Positions 25,645 through 37,994 of a stretch of DNA of 64,000 bases are shown in pieces (positions within the stretch are counted from its first letter, which is position 1; each line of letters starts with the position of its first letter). Origin of the DNA: Stictocephala bisonia (Eukaryota; Arthropoda; Insecta; Hemiptera; Membracidae); NCBI GenBank assembly GCA_035578905.1, contig JAQJVL010000084.1, positions 2,387,015 to 2,451,014 on the forward strand. The letters run 5' to 3'. Below the pieces are notes generated by a model. The model had not been told where the DNA came from. It searched no databases and worked only from the letters and a program-made list of their open reading frames with translations. The position numbers and the translations under genes are program-made.

Positions 25645-27127
25645 TTTCATTGTAAAAATAATTCCCGCTGTATTCAGTATTGTCAGATCTAAGTACGGTA
25701 CTTCCCAGTCCTTCCTTACTTCATTTAACCAGAGATGCAACATTCCAAGTGATAGGAGTACGTATACTGTCAGTTGATCATAAAGACACATATAAGTTGT
25801 AAAAATAATTCCTGCTGTATTCAGTATTGTCAGGTCTAAGTACGGTACTTCCCAGTCACTTCCTTACTTCATTCAACCAGAGATGCAACATTCCAAGTGA
25901 TAGGAGTACGTATACTGTCAGTTGATCTTAAAGACACATATAAGTTGTAAAAATAATTCCTGCTGTATTCAGTATTGTCAGATCTAAGTACGGTACTTCC
26001 CAGTCACTTCCTTACTTCATTCAACCAGAGATGCAATATTCCAAGTGATAGGAGTACGTATACTGTCAGTTGATCTTAAAGACACATATAAGTTGTAAAA
26101 ATAATTCCCGCTGTATTCAGTATTGTCAGATCTAAGTACGGTACTTCCCAGTCCTTCCTTACTTCATTTAACCAGAGATGCAACATTCCAAGTGATACAA
26201 GTACGTACACTGTCAGTTGATCATAAAGACACATGTAAGTTGTAAAAATAATTCCTGCTGTATTCAGTATTGTCAGATCTAAGTACGGTACTTCCCAGTC
26301 ACTTCCTTACTTCATTCAACCAGAGATGCAATATTCCAAGTGATAGGAGTACGTATACTGTCAGTTGATCTTAAAGACACATATAAGTTGTAAAAATAAT
26401 TCCTGCTTTATTCAGTATTGTCAGGTCTAAGTACGGTACTTCCCAGTCCTTCCTTACTTCATTTAACCAGAGATGCAACATTCCAAGTGATAGGAGTACG
26501 TATACTGTCAGTTGATCTTAAAGACACATATAAGTTGTAAAAATAATTCCCGCTGTATTCAGTATTGTCAGATCTAAGTACGGTACTTCCCAGTCCTTCC
26601 TTACTTCATTTAACCAGAGATGCAACATTCCAAGTGATAGGAGTACGTATACTGTCAGTTGATCTTAAAGACACATATAAGTTGTAAAAATAATTCCCGC
26701 TGTATTCAGTATTGTCAGATCTAAGTACGGTACTTCCCAGTCCTTCCTTACTTCATTTAACCAGAGATGCAACATTCCAAGTGATAGGAGTACGTATACT
26801 GTCAGTTGATCTTAAAGACACATATAAGTTGTAAAAATAATTCCCGCTGTATTCAGTATTGTCAGATCTAAGTACGGTACTTCCCAGTCCTTCCTTACTT
26901 CATTTAACCAGAGATGCAACATTCCAAGTGATAGGAGTACGTATACTGTCAGTTGATCTTAAAGACACATATAAGTTGTAAAAATAATTCCTGCTTTATT
27001 CAGTATTGTCAGGTCTAAGTACGGTACTTCCCAGTCACTTCCTTACTTCATTCAACCAGAGATGCAATATTCCAAGTGATACGAGAACGTACACTGTGAG
27101 TTGATCTTAAAGACACACATAAGTTGT
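25645..27127. repeat. 147/148 bp tandem array, ten units
   Basis: TAAGTTGT begins at 25,793, 25,941, 26,089, 26,236, 26,384, 26,531, 26,678, 26,825, 26,972 and 27,120, giving periods of 147 or 148. The one-base difference is the CAGTCACTTCC versus CAGTCCTTCC variant. Units also vary at GATAGGAGT/GATACAAGT and CCCGCTG/CCTGCTG/CCTGCTT. Copy B holds one unit (33,690-33,845). The minus strand of a unit has an open 40-codon stretch, but most units have an in-frame TAA where it would join the next, so a protein array is unlikely. Confidence 0.95.
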
Positions 27128-27345
27128 AAATTTCCTGTACATATAAATTATGTGATACCAATTTAGGCGTATATAAAATTTTATGTTGAGCTATTCATAT
27201 CTAATATTGTAATAATGAGTCTATAGACATGTGCTGCCATAAACAATATGCAAATATTATCGCAGAATAATTTGTACAAATAACAGGGTATAAAATTACC
27301 AAAGTTTGTATTTTGTTTCTTGAAATTGAGAGAGGAACGAATTAT

Positions 27346-27726
27346 TCTTGCAAATGAATGCATATAAGGAATATTAATGTTTTGCCATTTCTCTCAAGGC
27401 AGTTTTAAAGAGACTTGGTAATTTATTTTGTCAGTAGTTGAGGGGCTGTTGAGTAGGTGTTAACGAGAATTTGCTATTGTTCTCTATGTACTTTGATTTT
27501 AACAGTTTTTAATATATATCCTCCTCTAAAAGCATATCGTACGATTGGCAACACCTATACTTGAAAAAACGCACTTATGTTTAACAATATAGTGATTTAA
27601 ATATGAGATACTACTACAGAATATAAATGTAAATAAATCAATTTCCACTCAGCCTATTTACTAATGGTACCGTAATGGGTTTTGAACTTACTGTTACGAA
27701 GTGACGTTGAAATATATATCACATAC
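27346..27726. other. Spacer between the two duplication copies
   Basis: AT-rich, nothing recognised. Confidence 0.45.
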
Positions 27727-28414
27727 GGCCAAACCATAATAGTATTATCAGATATTCAGGACGAAATGCTTTCAGCCTGCAAACCGGATTACTCTGTGAT
27801 CCAAACAAAACAATGTGACTAAATCGGTTATAGCTAATGTAATTATTCTATTTTTGGCTGCTGTTTACTACCTTTTTCATGTTGTGTTCTAAGTGTAAGT
27901 TTTAATCTTAAATATAACTCAATATTCAACCTATATTGTAAAAACTAAAAAGTGATTAACAACTTTATTATTGTTTCCAACGTAATTAGGACTGTCATGA
28001 AAACTGAGTCTTGTAATTTTTAAAACTACTGTGACCTGGAAGAAATCTTTCTCATTAAGCAGCTGAGTGGAAAATGGACTATTTAACCACCCTCTTACTT
28101 ACTTGCATACTTGCTCGTTCCATCCGTAGTCCTTGAGGCAGGAATTGGACAGGTATATAAAAATTGGTTTATTTTGTTTCAATAGAACAAAGAATATATA
28201 TTCTACTGAGAAAAACAAGCCTAAAAATCTAGGCCTAAGAGTTTTTTTTTCAGATTTGAATTTTGAGATATTTGCAATGTATTGAAGTAACTGTGGCAAT
28301 GCCTGAAATAATTTAAGATCTGCATATTGAGGTTTATGTTCAAAGAGTTCAAAACTGTGTTGTCGAGCGTGGGTACTTTTTTATTATATCTATCGTTTGT
28401 CTAAGGACTATTTA

Positions 28415-28600
28415 TACACTGTACGTGTATGGGTGAACGAGTGGGTTAATGGCACCGTACGTGTATGGGTGGGCGAGTGGGTTAATGCTACCGTACGTGT
28501 ATTGGTGGGCGGGTGGGTTAAGGGCACCGTACGTGTATGGGTGGGCGAGTGGGTTAATGGCACCGTACGTGTATAGGTGGGAGGGTAGGTTAATACCAAC
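28415..28600. repeat. 36 bp minisatellite, five units
   Basis: GTACGTGTAT recurs at 28,421, 28,457, 28,493, 28,529 and 28,565, an exact 36 bp period. Each unit is GTACGTGTATGGGTGGGCGA followed by GTGGGTTAATGGCACC. Because 36 is divisible by three, all frames look open. The THSPTHTRTV peptides are a by-product. Confidence 0.95.
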
Positions 28601-30784
28601 AGGCTCGTGAACATACTCACCCGTGTATGGGGGGCTTAAGAGACCTTGTTGTCCTAACATCAACCATTGTTACATACTTTTGTGTTTCAATAAAGTCACA
28701 TTTTATTTATTTTTTATTTTAGCCTCAGACAAGCACAAGTTTATTATGATTTTCTGTTAGGAAAATGTGAGATAATTTTGCTGTCGTTTTGATCATATAG
28801 GGTGGTTTAGACTGTTTTAATTATTGTTCTATGTTTGTTAAATCTGATTTGATTGTTAAAGTAGGATCATAAAACGAATCCTCTACTCAAAAAAAAAATT
28901 GAGGTGCAATATTTCCAAAATATTTAAAAGCTGAAGCTCCATAAAACCCAGCTAGAGACTCTGTCGTCAACTAGTTCAATACATTTCTTTGTGAGGCAAC
29001 ATCATCATACAAGTTATGACATGAATAGGGTTCTGGTCTGAATAAAAAGAGTGGGCAACAATGTGCGAAAAACTGTGGACTGTTGTAATAGTGTAGTGTC
29101 TGTGAAAAAAAATATTGAGAGATAATATTTTCTGTCGTCCGTATTTTTATTATTTTTTTAGAACTGGAGATCTGTTTGAATGTTTGCATCACTACATAAC
29201 AATGCCTATTAACTACGCTGTATTGTACTATGTTTTTTTAGCATGTCATATAACAAGATTGTTATATTTAATGTGTTGTTAACTTGTTTCCTAGTATTTT
29301 GTGCACCTTGCATCGCAGTGTATCAAGTTAAGATTATTTATGTATACTACAGAATAATGTTGCCATCTGGTTTAGTTGTAGGCTTGTAAATGTAAAATTG
29401 GAGATGTCCGATTGTATGCAAAACAAATAAATAAAATGAAATCAATATATGTTATGTTTATATATATCAGTGACAATATGAACAACACTTATTTTTTAGA
29501 AAGGAAATAAAAAGGACATTAGACAAAGGATGAAATTTTTACGTATTAGCCAAATGTAAGAGCCTGTAAAGTGAAAAATAAATTAATAAACTGTATTTGA
29601 ATCTAGTACACGTTTGCTTGAAATAAATAACTATTATTTGGTAGCAAAGATAGTTTAAAATATATATACTTCAAAATTTGTTTACATCAGGGGAATAAAG
29701 TTACAGCAAACAGCATTTAAGTACATTATTAACTATTTAATATAAATTAATCCAGATTTAAAGTAAAGCAACTCTTAACTAAATATGTAACAACCTTGAA
29801 ATAAATATAAATTCGCTTTCAAATATAATAACGACTGAAGCACGGGCTATACATGTCTATTGATTTAATTGTAAAAATCTTGAATAACACTAATGTTTTC
29901 TCTTATAAATATTTTAAAATATATTAAATTTAAAAATCTAATTGATATTTTATCTGCTATCTAACTCCTAGCTTAAAATAACATGTAATAAAACAAGATT
30001 ACCCCCTCCCCTACTTATTAACCTTAAACATGTTAGATAGTCCTTGTAAAACAGACTAAAATAGATGTTATAAATGACAACAAGGTGGTGATCATTTTCC
30101 GAACATCAAAGCCAACATGTGTTATATAACTCAGTTCTACCTTTACCAAGTTTTTGTCTCATAAAATTGGTTTACAATACCAAAGCTACAACTCCTATAT
30201 GTAATAGTATAATAAAATAGATGATTAGATATTGAACAAATCATCTCAGTATTAGATTAATGTTATATTTAATTACAAGATAAATATATTTTATGATATT
30301 GTTGCATAAATGAAAGCATAAAAGGATTGGAACGTATTATTGTCCAATCACTTATTGTTTATGTAAATGTACACTACTTTTAAATAAAAGTCTTGATTTA
30401 AAATAAGTTGACCTTATCGAAAGAAAACTAGCATTATTTTGCTTATGCTAATTTACCTTATGTTTTTAGAATGCCTGCCACTTACTCTACACGCCACGGA
30501 TCGTCCAACAGGTCAGTGACATCGAGCAGTTTGATTCCAGTCTTTAACAATGAAGGCCTAAATTGTCTAAATCTCTTTATAAATGATGCTAAACTAGATA
30601 AGTATGAGTTTAGTCACACGTTCCAAAATTATTAATTGCTATTAGCATCTCTACAGAAATATCAAGATTGTTATTGAAAACATCTCGGTTGTGTAGCCTG
30701 TTTGCAATTCTAGTCTGAAACAGATAAAACTTAAACAGTTTCAACAAAGAACGAATATGATAGTTATTCGTTACCAATGATAGG

Positions 30785-31205
30785 TAATACCATTGTACGT
30801 GTATAGGCGAGCGTGTGAGTCACTATACTGTGCGTGTGGGTATTACCATTGTTCGTGTGTGGGTGGGTGGGTTAATACCATTGTACGTGTATAGGCGAGA
30901 GGGAGAGTCACTATACTGTACGTGTATGGGTGGGCGGGTGAGTCACTATACTGTACGTGTATGGGTGGGTGAGTGGGTTAATACCATTGTACGTGTATAG
31001 GCGAGCCGGTGAGTCACTATACTGTGCGCGTATGGGTGGGTTAATACCATTGTGCGTGTATGTGTATGTGGGTGGGTTAATACCATTGTACGTGTATAGG
31101 CGAGCGGGTGGTTCACTATACTGGACGTGTATGGGTGGACGTGTGGGTCACTATGCTGTACGTGTATGGGTGGGCGGGTGGTACAATATTCGGATCGGGT
31201 GGTAC
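30785..31205. repeat. Minisatellite related to the 28.4 kb array
   Basis: Roughly twelve units of 30-40 bp built from GTACGTGTATGGGTGGG alternating with TTAATACCATT or CACTATACT. Units are more variable in length than at 28.4 kb. Plus-strand frames of 61 and 92 codons here are repeat artefacts. Confidence 0.9.
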
Positions 31206-31944
31206 AATATGAACAGCTTTAATGAGCTGTTATAGCTGAGTTACTTTTATTTTTAAATTTCGTTCATATAACCATTGTATAATATGTACACTTAGTTTAT
31301 ATTATTTATGAACATTTTAAAATAAGTTTTGACAGTAGTTTATTTGTTGTTTAACATATTGTACCCTACATTTTTCATACACTACTCTTATGATTGGTTT
31401 TAGTCCCCAATTTTAACCTACCAAACAAGAAAGTGTAGCGTGTATATACGTAGTCATACTCATTCATGCATTGGTTTCTTCTAGTTTCATTTCATTTTAT
31501 ACTATTTTATAGGTCTTAGAAATATTTTAAAATATAAGGAATTGGAAAATCTATTTGATATTTTATCTGCTATCTAACTCCTAGCTTAAAATAACATATA
31601 AGTTGAGACTCGGATTCTTAAGTTAAAAATTATGACATTAAGACAAAACTAAGACATGCAATCTTCTGTAATAAATTTTGTTAATTCATTAATTATCTTT
31701 CTATTAATAATAATAAACATCAGCGTATAATTCAGTTTACTAAAAACATTAATTTTAAAAATCAACCCACTTATGTAAGTGTTAAAAGTCACGTAACAAA
31801 CTCGAGTGATTTAAATTGAAAATTAGTGATGACAGCAAGCAAAGTCAATTAGTTTCCAGTTCTGCGTATTATTCATTTACATTGCATGGGTAGGAAAATG
31901 TATTTATAATTTGTTATCATTTTGTCTTATAATTTGTATAATTG

Positions 31945-32960
31945 AGAAATAAAATGTATTACCTTGTTCAATCACTTATATTTAATATACTACATGTTTC
32001 GATCCTTAGATCATCTTCAGGTGTACAGTATAATACAACAAAATATCTTGAAGGCATCAATAAAAATTTAAACTAGTTAAAACTTATTAACCTGAAAATA
32101 AATAAAATAATTGTTTTGGTTAGCTATTATCTCAGATGATGTAATATTAAATGTAAATATTGGAGTCTTTTTTTTGCAATTTAATGGTATCTAGATATCT
32201 TCCTGTTGTATTTATTAGTTATGTATCTTTTCTTTGTTTCTATATAGATGTATCAAATATAATGTTAGATTAGAAAGATATTTGGTCATTAAGTAAATTA
32301 TTTGGATCAGTCTTTTTTGCTTTATAGATGGATAATTCTTTTTTGACATCGAGTTTAAGGCTTTTCGGTAAGATTTGAATAATGTCCATATTATTTTCAA
32401 TAGATGTATAGCTATGAGATTCGGTTATTAAGTGTTCAGCGTAAGTGGATTGTTGGTGTTGGGAATTTTTTGGTATATGTTCTTTAAATCTTTGTTTGAA
32501 AGATCTCCCAGTTTGGCCAATATAAAATTTGGGAAATTCATTACATTTGATTCTTTAAATACCAGATTTGTCATAATTATTTGAGGTGGCTGGATTGTTT
32601 AATAGAATATTTTGTTAAATATTCTATTAATGCTATTATTGATTTTCCCATAGTATTGCATTTTTATATTTTTTTTTTCAGATTTTCTCTTTCTTTCTTC
32701 TTGTTTTGTTTATGTCTATTTATTATGGAGTCGATCATTTGAGTTCTGAATCCATTCGCTCTGGCTATATGTTTTATTGTAAGATATTCTTTTATGTATG
32801 CTTCTTGATTAAAAGGATACGTTAGTAATTTATGAACCATGGAATTGTATACAGCAATCTTATGGGACCAAAGATGATTGGATGATTTATGAATTGTGTG
32901 ATCTGTTGCTGTTGGTTTTCGATATACTTCAAATTCTAAATGGTTGTTTGATTTCTGACA
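31945..32960 (-). pseudogene. Penelope-like element: RT C-terminus plus GIY-YIG endonuclease
   Basis: On the minus strand the first part (about 32,950-32,680) reads FEVYRKPTATDHTIHKSSNH, then HKIAVYNSMVHKLL and further helices ending in INRHKQNKKKE. This is the end of a Penelope-type reverse transcriptase and its linker. A frameshift and a gap follow. At about 32,570-32,400 comes the GIY-YIG nuclease: SGI-stop-RIKCNEFP, KFYIGQTGRSFKQRFKEHIP, then YAEHLITESHSYTS. The tyrosine codon of GIY has become TAA (32,555-32,557), so the copy is dead at the catalytic motif. The RT core is missing, so the element is 5'-truncated. The remainder to 31,945 is the 3' region, with a short fold (CTGAAGATGATC..GATCGAAAC) at about 32,000-32,022. 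Confidence 0.85.
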
Positions 32961-33309
32961 GCTTCAACATTCTGTGAACAAGCCGTTGACGCTTCCTCTC
33001 AAATGCTGATCCATCACAATTAAATGTCTTATAAATTCTACGTTTAGTTTAAAATGATGATGACCAGCGAGTTTGAAAATGAGCACGAAACTGTCTTTGT
33101 GTAAGCAAACTTTTTTTCATTATAAACAACACAGTCTTTTACGTTGATCCACAGACAACCCTCCTTTGTCGGCCATCTTGCAACAATAATAATAACGGAA
33201 GCGGAAACAGAGGGAACTAATCTCCATGAAAAGCTAATAGTTTTACCAACTTACAACACAGTAATACTAGATAACCGGAACAAATATTGGACAATTTCGT
33301 GCGCCACCC
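32950..33309 (-). pseudogene. Truncated mariner/IS630-type transposon end with transposase N-terminus
   Basis: Read from the right, the minus strand starts with CAGGGTGGCGCACGAAATTG, a terminal-repeat-like sequence. It continues to a short frame MADKGGLSVDQRK and, after shifts, FAYTKTVSCSF-type and DGSAFERKR sequence. This resembles the helix-turn-helix N-terminus of insect IS630/mariner transposases. The catalytic domain is absent, and the Penelope-like remnant abuts at about 32,955. TIR and start are seen. Family assignment is inferred. Confidence 0.5.
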
Positions 33310-34045
33310 TGTACATATAAAATTTTAATGAATATTTAATGACTGTTGTAAACTTAACTTAGTATAAATATATATTGATATTTAATATTCCATCATTTGT
33401 GATTTTCAGTTACAAAAACTAATTAGGAAAAAATAAAAACACGTAATAAAGCTAAAATATTTTTGTTTGAAAAATTCCAATTGATTGGAAAATATTTAGG
33501 ATTAAATATTTATCAATGTTTTTGTTCGTTCCTACTAGACAGTATTCACAGTCTAACACGTACTGTGCCATATTATCAAACTTATCAGTTTTCAAGCTGT
33601 GGAGTAATTTGTTTATCCTTATGCTATATTTTAATCAATAAGTCTAGCAGGAGGTCTATAGTCATCGATGAACACACTTGGTGGAATTTCATTGTAAATA
33701 CAAATCCCGCTGAATTCAGTATTTTCAGGTCTAAGTACGGTACTTCCCAGTCACTTCCTCGCTTCATTCGACCAGAGATGCTAAATTCCAAGTGATTCGA
33801 GAAGTACACTGTGAGTAGATTATAAAGACACATTTTAGTTGTACATTTTCTGTAGATATACATTATGTGATGCCAATTCAGTTCTATATACAAATTTATT
33901 TTATATCAGTCATATTTATATTTCATATTTTGTGAGTATATAGATTTCTGTTACATAAACTATATGCAATTATTTTTTACAAGTAAAGGGATAACAATTA
34001 ATAATATTTGTACTTTAAGTCTTAAAATTGAAAGGTACGTTGTAA

Positions 34046-34365
34046 AAGTTTCCTAATTATTATTATTTACTTTAAAATTAGGTTGATTTGAATGGTCTGT
34101 AAAACTCCAAAATGTAAAAGATGTATTTATTTATCACTTTCAAGGTAGTTTGGCTTTTAAAGTAAAAATGATCAATTCTTTAGAATTAATTATTAATTTT
34201 AAAAAGCTTGGTTATGATTTACCGTACTGTTTTTGTCTTTGAATAATACCTTCGAATGGTTCTTAGTTACTTTTTGAATATATTTATAAGTTAAATCAAA
34301 GTGTAGTTTAAGAATTATGAAGGAAGATGGTGCATCTATGTAGTTTGGTTATATCACAAACATTG
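34046..34365. other. AT-rich spacer
   Basis: Nothing recognisable between the duplication and the LINE end. Confidence 0.5.
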
Positions 34366-34367
34366 AA

Positions 34368-34859
34368 GTAGACTAGTTGGCATACTATGGACTGATCTAC
34401 CCCCACCTCACCTACGGGCTGATGGTGTGGGGTGGCTGCTCAAGTGCAAATATTTCAAGAATTTTCGTTCTCCAAAAAAGAGCGGTGCGAACAATTGCAA
34501 AATTAAATCAAAGAGAGTCGTGCAAGCCAGCTTTCAAAAACTTGAAGCTGTTGACATTGCCCTGCCTCTACATTCTGGAAACATGTCTTTTTTTCAAATC
34601 AAAATCTGAAAGCATAAAAGGTAGCGATGTACACTCTTATGCTACTAGAGGCATGGATGACTACCACACTGCAAGGCACAGGACGGTAGCTTATGAACGT
34701 TTGCCCTCGCAGGCAGGAGTTCACTTTGTCAACAAGCTTCCAAATGAAATTAAGTGTGCCCATACGCTCAAAGCGTTTAAAACTCGTCTGAAAACCAAGT
34801 TGATTGCAGAAGCATTCTATAGCTCAGACGAGTTCATGGCACACATCTGGGAGACCTAG
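34368..34859 (+). pseudogene. Non-LTR retrotransposon reverse transcriptase C-terminal fragment, open frame
   Basis: A clean 160-codon frame begins AYYGLIYPHLTYGLMVWGGC and continues with RIFVLQKRAVRTI, LTLPCLYILETCLFF, a HSYATR-type segment, and VHFVNKLPNEIK near its end. This is the region after the RT palm in Jockey/CR1-like LINEs, where 'Y..h..YGi..WG' and 'lQKravR.i' are family hallmarks. The endonuclease and catalytic RT core are missing, so it is a 5'-truncated insertion. The frame is undamaged, which makes it much younger than the copies at 3.6 and 14.3 kb. It cannot act alone. The ATG is internal to the original protein and is not a real start. Confidence 0.85.
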
Positions 34860-35045
34860 AAAAATTAAACAGAGTATTCTAGCTGAGGGGGATATTTTTT
34901 CGTATGAATGTGTGAGAAAGTGTGTCTGATTTGTATGTCTGAATGGCGAAAAATATGTGTATGAGTGGAACAAATTCTAGATATAGGGACGATTGCAATA
35001 CATTTCATGTAATGTTTCGTGCAATAAAAGATATTTATTTCTTTA
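34860..35045 (+). mobile_element. LINE 3' UTR with AATAAA
   Basis: Follows the stop codon of the LINE fragment. It contains TGTGTATGAGTG-type sequence and GTGCAATAAAAGATATTTATTTC near 35,020, a polyadenylation signal close to the likely 3' end. Confidence 0.55.
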
Positions 35046-37990
35046 GTTGGTAATAATATAATGGACATTCCTATATTTCATTAAATTCATTGACTTTCTC
35101 TTTCTTGAGGCACATTCTCCCCCGTATTTTCCCTTCAAATATTCAGAACTTTATCCAGAAGAGATGAACTAAGAATATTGTGGTAGCTATAGGAAGATGT
35201 TTAAATCGTTTCCTCTTTATCCTTTTTACGTACATTTTCCTACTTGGCTCACATGCAGACAAGGTTCTTAACTCTAATGTGTGTTGCAGGTAAACGACAT
35301 GACTGCTCCTAAGTATTTATTTTGTGTAAGAAAATGTATCTTAAACATAAAGTAGTACATATGCCAACAATATTGTTACATGCAGGTAAACAGGAACTTA
35401 CTCTAACGTTACCCGTAAAGGGGGTGTTAATGAACATATTGGTCGTTAGTGCTGCTGCCTGGCGTCTATTGCTGACACTAACACAGATTTAGTGAGCTCA
35501 CTGTTGTTAGTGTGCTTAGAGACGGGAAAGGTTTTTAGTCGGTAGCTTTTAAGGAACGTTTTATAATATACACAATAGTCTCTACCTCAAGACAGTGATT
35601 CTACCATATACTAGAGTTTCAAATTATGTTTGAGAGCCAATTGAACATTAAATTAAGTTTTAAGGTTAAATACATTCGTATTCATTCATTTCCGCTATAA
35701 CAAGAATATATGAAATTGTTGTCTTCATTAAAGAATGTGGCAGTTTAAATATGAAAACAACATGATTGCACCAACAAAGAAACAATATTAAAGGCAATTA
35801 TGTAACTGTTTTATTTTAAATTGGGAACAAAGTTGGGTATTAAAAATGATTAATTCAAAATATATATAGATTATAATTGGGAATATCTTTGGGCTAAACT
35901 GTGTTTATTAATAGAAATTTTTTTATATAGTTAATTTTATTTAATCGTCATTAAGATCAGTACATTAAGAAACAAGCCATGGTAGTTTTTTTCCCTCAGG
36001 AACGTTGGTTATATATTTTTTTGACATTACAAGATTTAGGTAAAATTATTTAGTATAAGTATTAAATACATGTTTCACATGGTAGTTAATATAACAAAAT
36101 ACTTTGTTTCTATTCAAACAATTAATGTGAACAAATTAATAAGTACATGAACTGTACGATATTTTTTGTTATAACATTCTCACATAAAATATGTCTTCAC
36201 TCCTTATCTTACCGTAATGGTAATCGAACACTAACGTAATTATGTTAAGCGTAATTTATGCTCCAATAATGTTTATGTATGATCATATATTGTTAGAGAA
36301 TGTTTGTATACTTCTTATTCCCTGGCAAAAGCGTTCCAACGCCGTATTCCAAATAAAAGATAACACCAAAATGTTATGATTAACAGTTAGTACTAACATA
36401 ACTTTAACAATTATAGCTTGTTTTACTCTTATACCTTCATTTGGGTTGATTCAATTGGTGATAATGTTAATAGTGGCCGAATAAGGAATACAACTTAACA
36501 TAACAAATATATTTTACTTTTATTATGATTTAGACAACACGTGACATTTTTGTGCGTAGATAGCAGAAAAAAATTTACAGATTTTTTTTCGATGAGCTAT
36601 ATCTGGTACAAACAAATTATTTGCAATTAAAACTGTGGAGGATGAGGCAAACCGAGAACTTTCAGGTATACAATATTACCGTAAGAAGTCACCTGCACAG
36701 GAATTAATTTCCTCACAAATGAAAGGACTCAGCCAAGCATGAGTAAATAACCGGGAAGTTCCCACAGAATATCGCGTTGACGGAGCATTTTATTTTGGGG
36801 ATATTCTTTTGGCTGAATTAGCTTAGCAAGTCTGTGAGTTCTTTTACTGTGGTTTTTTTCAGAAATAAGAACTATTCAATAAAGGCTTTTAATAAAAAGG
36901 ACCATAAATTTTTTTTTAATTTATATATATTTTTAGTATTATAAACTTTTCTTAAATTTTGATGGTTTGAATCTTACTGTAGGTCATACAAATTCTATGA
37001 CTCTAAAATAATTGTAATTCACTGACATACAGTCATATACATAGTTAGTTTATTATAGTATAAAAATGTGAACATATATCTAACAACTGTACAATACTTT
37101 GTAATCATTAACAATAAAATCTTTTTATAACTTTGAATGTTACCTTTATATTGAAACATTTTTGTCAGTAATGTAAAAAGATTTGGTTACTACGTTTAAC
37201 TATATAATGTGGTAGGCAAGATTCGAAATAATCTGCTCCTTCTTTATTTCAAAATAAAATAATTAAAAACAATAAATCAGTTTGAAATAATTCATGAGTT
37301 ATTTGTTACATAATTACTTAATAAATGTTTTACTAATTATTACTCTCTGTATTACCAATACGAATGTAAAACATGCACCATACAACTCAAAACCAAATTA
37401 TTATGTTGGGTTCATAATAAAAAAGTTAAACTATAATGTACAAAAAGTCTGATTATTCATTACTTTGCTAGTCGTTATTAATTTTTGCAGGTAAGCATGA
37501 TGCCGGTTTTACACAAAATCACAATTTTACAGATAATGCTGACTTTTATCATAACAACTTTCCCTCACCAGTATATCCACCGTATGTACTGTACACTCAT
37601 AATATTAATAAGTACACTAAAATGCTAGTGTTTATATACAATGAGAAAATACATCACATAGCTGAACTGTAATCATCATAATTCATGACCTAGTAATGTA
37701 TCTTCATAAAACTAATAAATTTAATTTATTTTAAGTAAAAACCTACTTAAGCTCCCTAAAGTAAATATAATTATGTCTTTAGAGAAACACACCTATGACG
37801 ATTACAATATACTGTGTGGGTCAGTTTGTAATCATAGAAAATGTAATGTTAAGAAAAGGTATTTTTGTAAAAATATATCACTAAAAGATTGATATAAACA
37901 TTTTCAATAGACTATGTATTTACAAATCACATTACATAAACATAGGCATGTTGTATCAAATTTATACTTATTTTCAAAACTAAATAAAAA
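35046..37990. other. AT-rich non-coding stretch
   Basis: No gene called. A slightly GC-richer patch at 35,400-35,550 (CTGCTGCCTGGCG, then CACTAACACAG and its near complement GTTGTTAGTG) could be an untranslated exon or an old repeat, but nothing decides it. Confidence 0.5.
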
Positions 37991-37994
37991 TATA

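Larger units (their letters stand above)
27727..34045. repeat. Segmental duplication, copy B (~6.3 kb)
   Basis: Tandem, direct-orientation partner of copy A. It is interrupted by features absent from copy A: 36 bp minisatellites (28.4 and 30.8 kb), a Penelope-like remnant (31.95-32.96 kb) and a DNA-transposon end (32.95-33.31 kb). After 33,310 the match to copy A resumes at about 25,235. The best conserved block is 33,640-33,860. Its minus strand keeps an open frame with NSAGFVFTMKFHQVCSSM, and copy A keeps NTAGIIFTMKFLQVCSSM, an unrecognised peptide that may be a relic of an exon. Confidence 0.75.

Noticed and set aside
28408..28663. Threonine-proline-histidine repeat protein
   Set aside because: By-product of the 36 bp minisatellite; no start context or flanking exon.
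30815..31235. Repetitive glycine/valine/arginine-rich proteins
   Set aside because: Open only because the minisatellite period is near a multiple of three.
33463..33795. 110-codon plus-strand frame in duplication copy B
   Set aside because: The matching copy A sequence does not keep this frame open. The minus-strand frame is better conserved, though also unproven.
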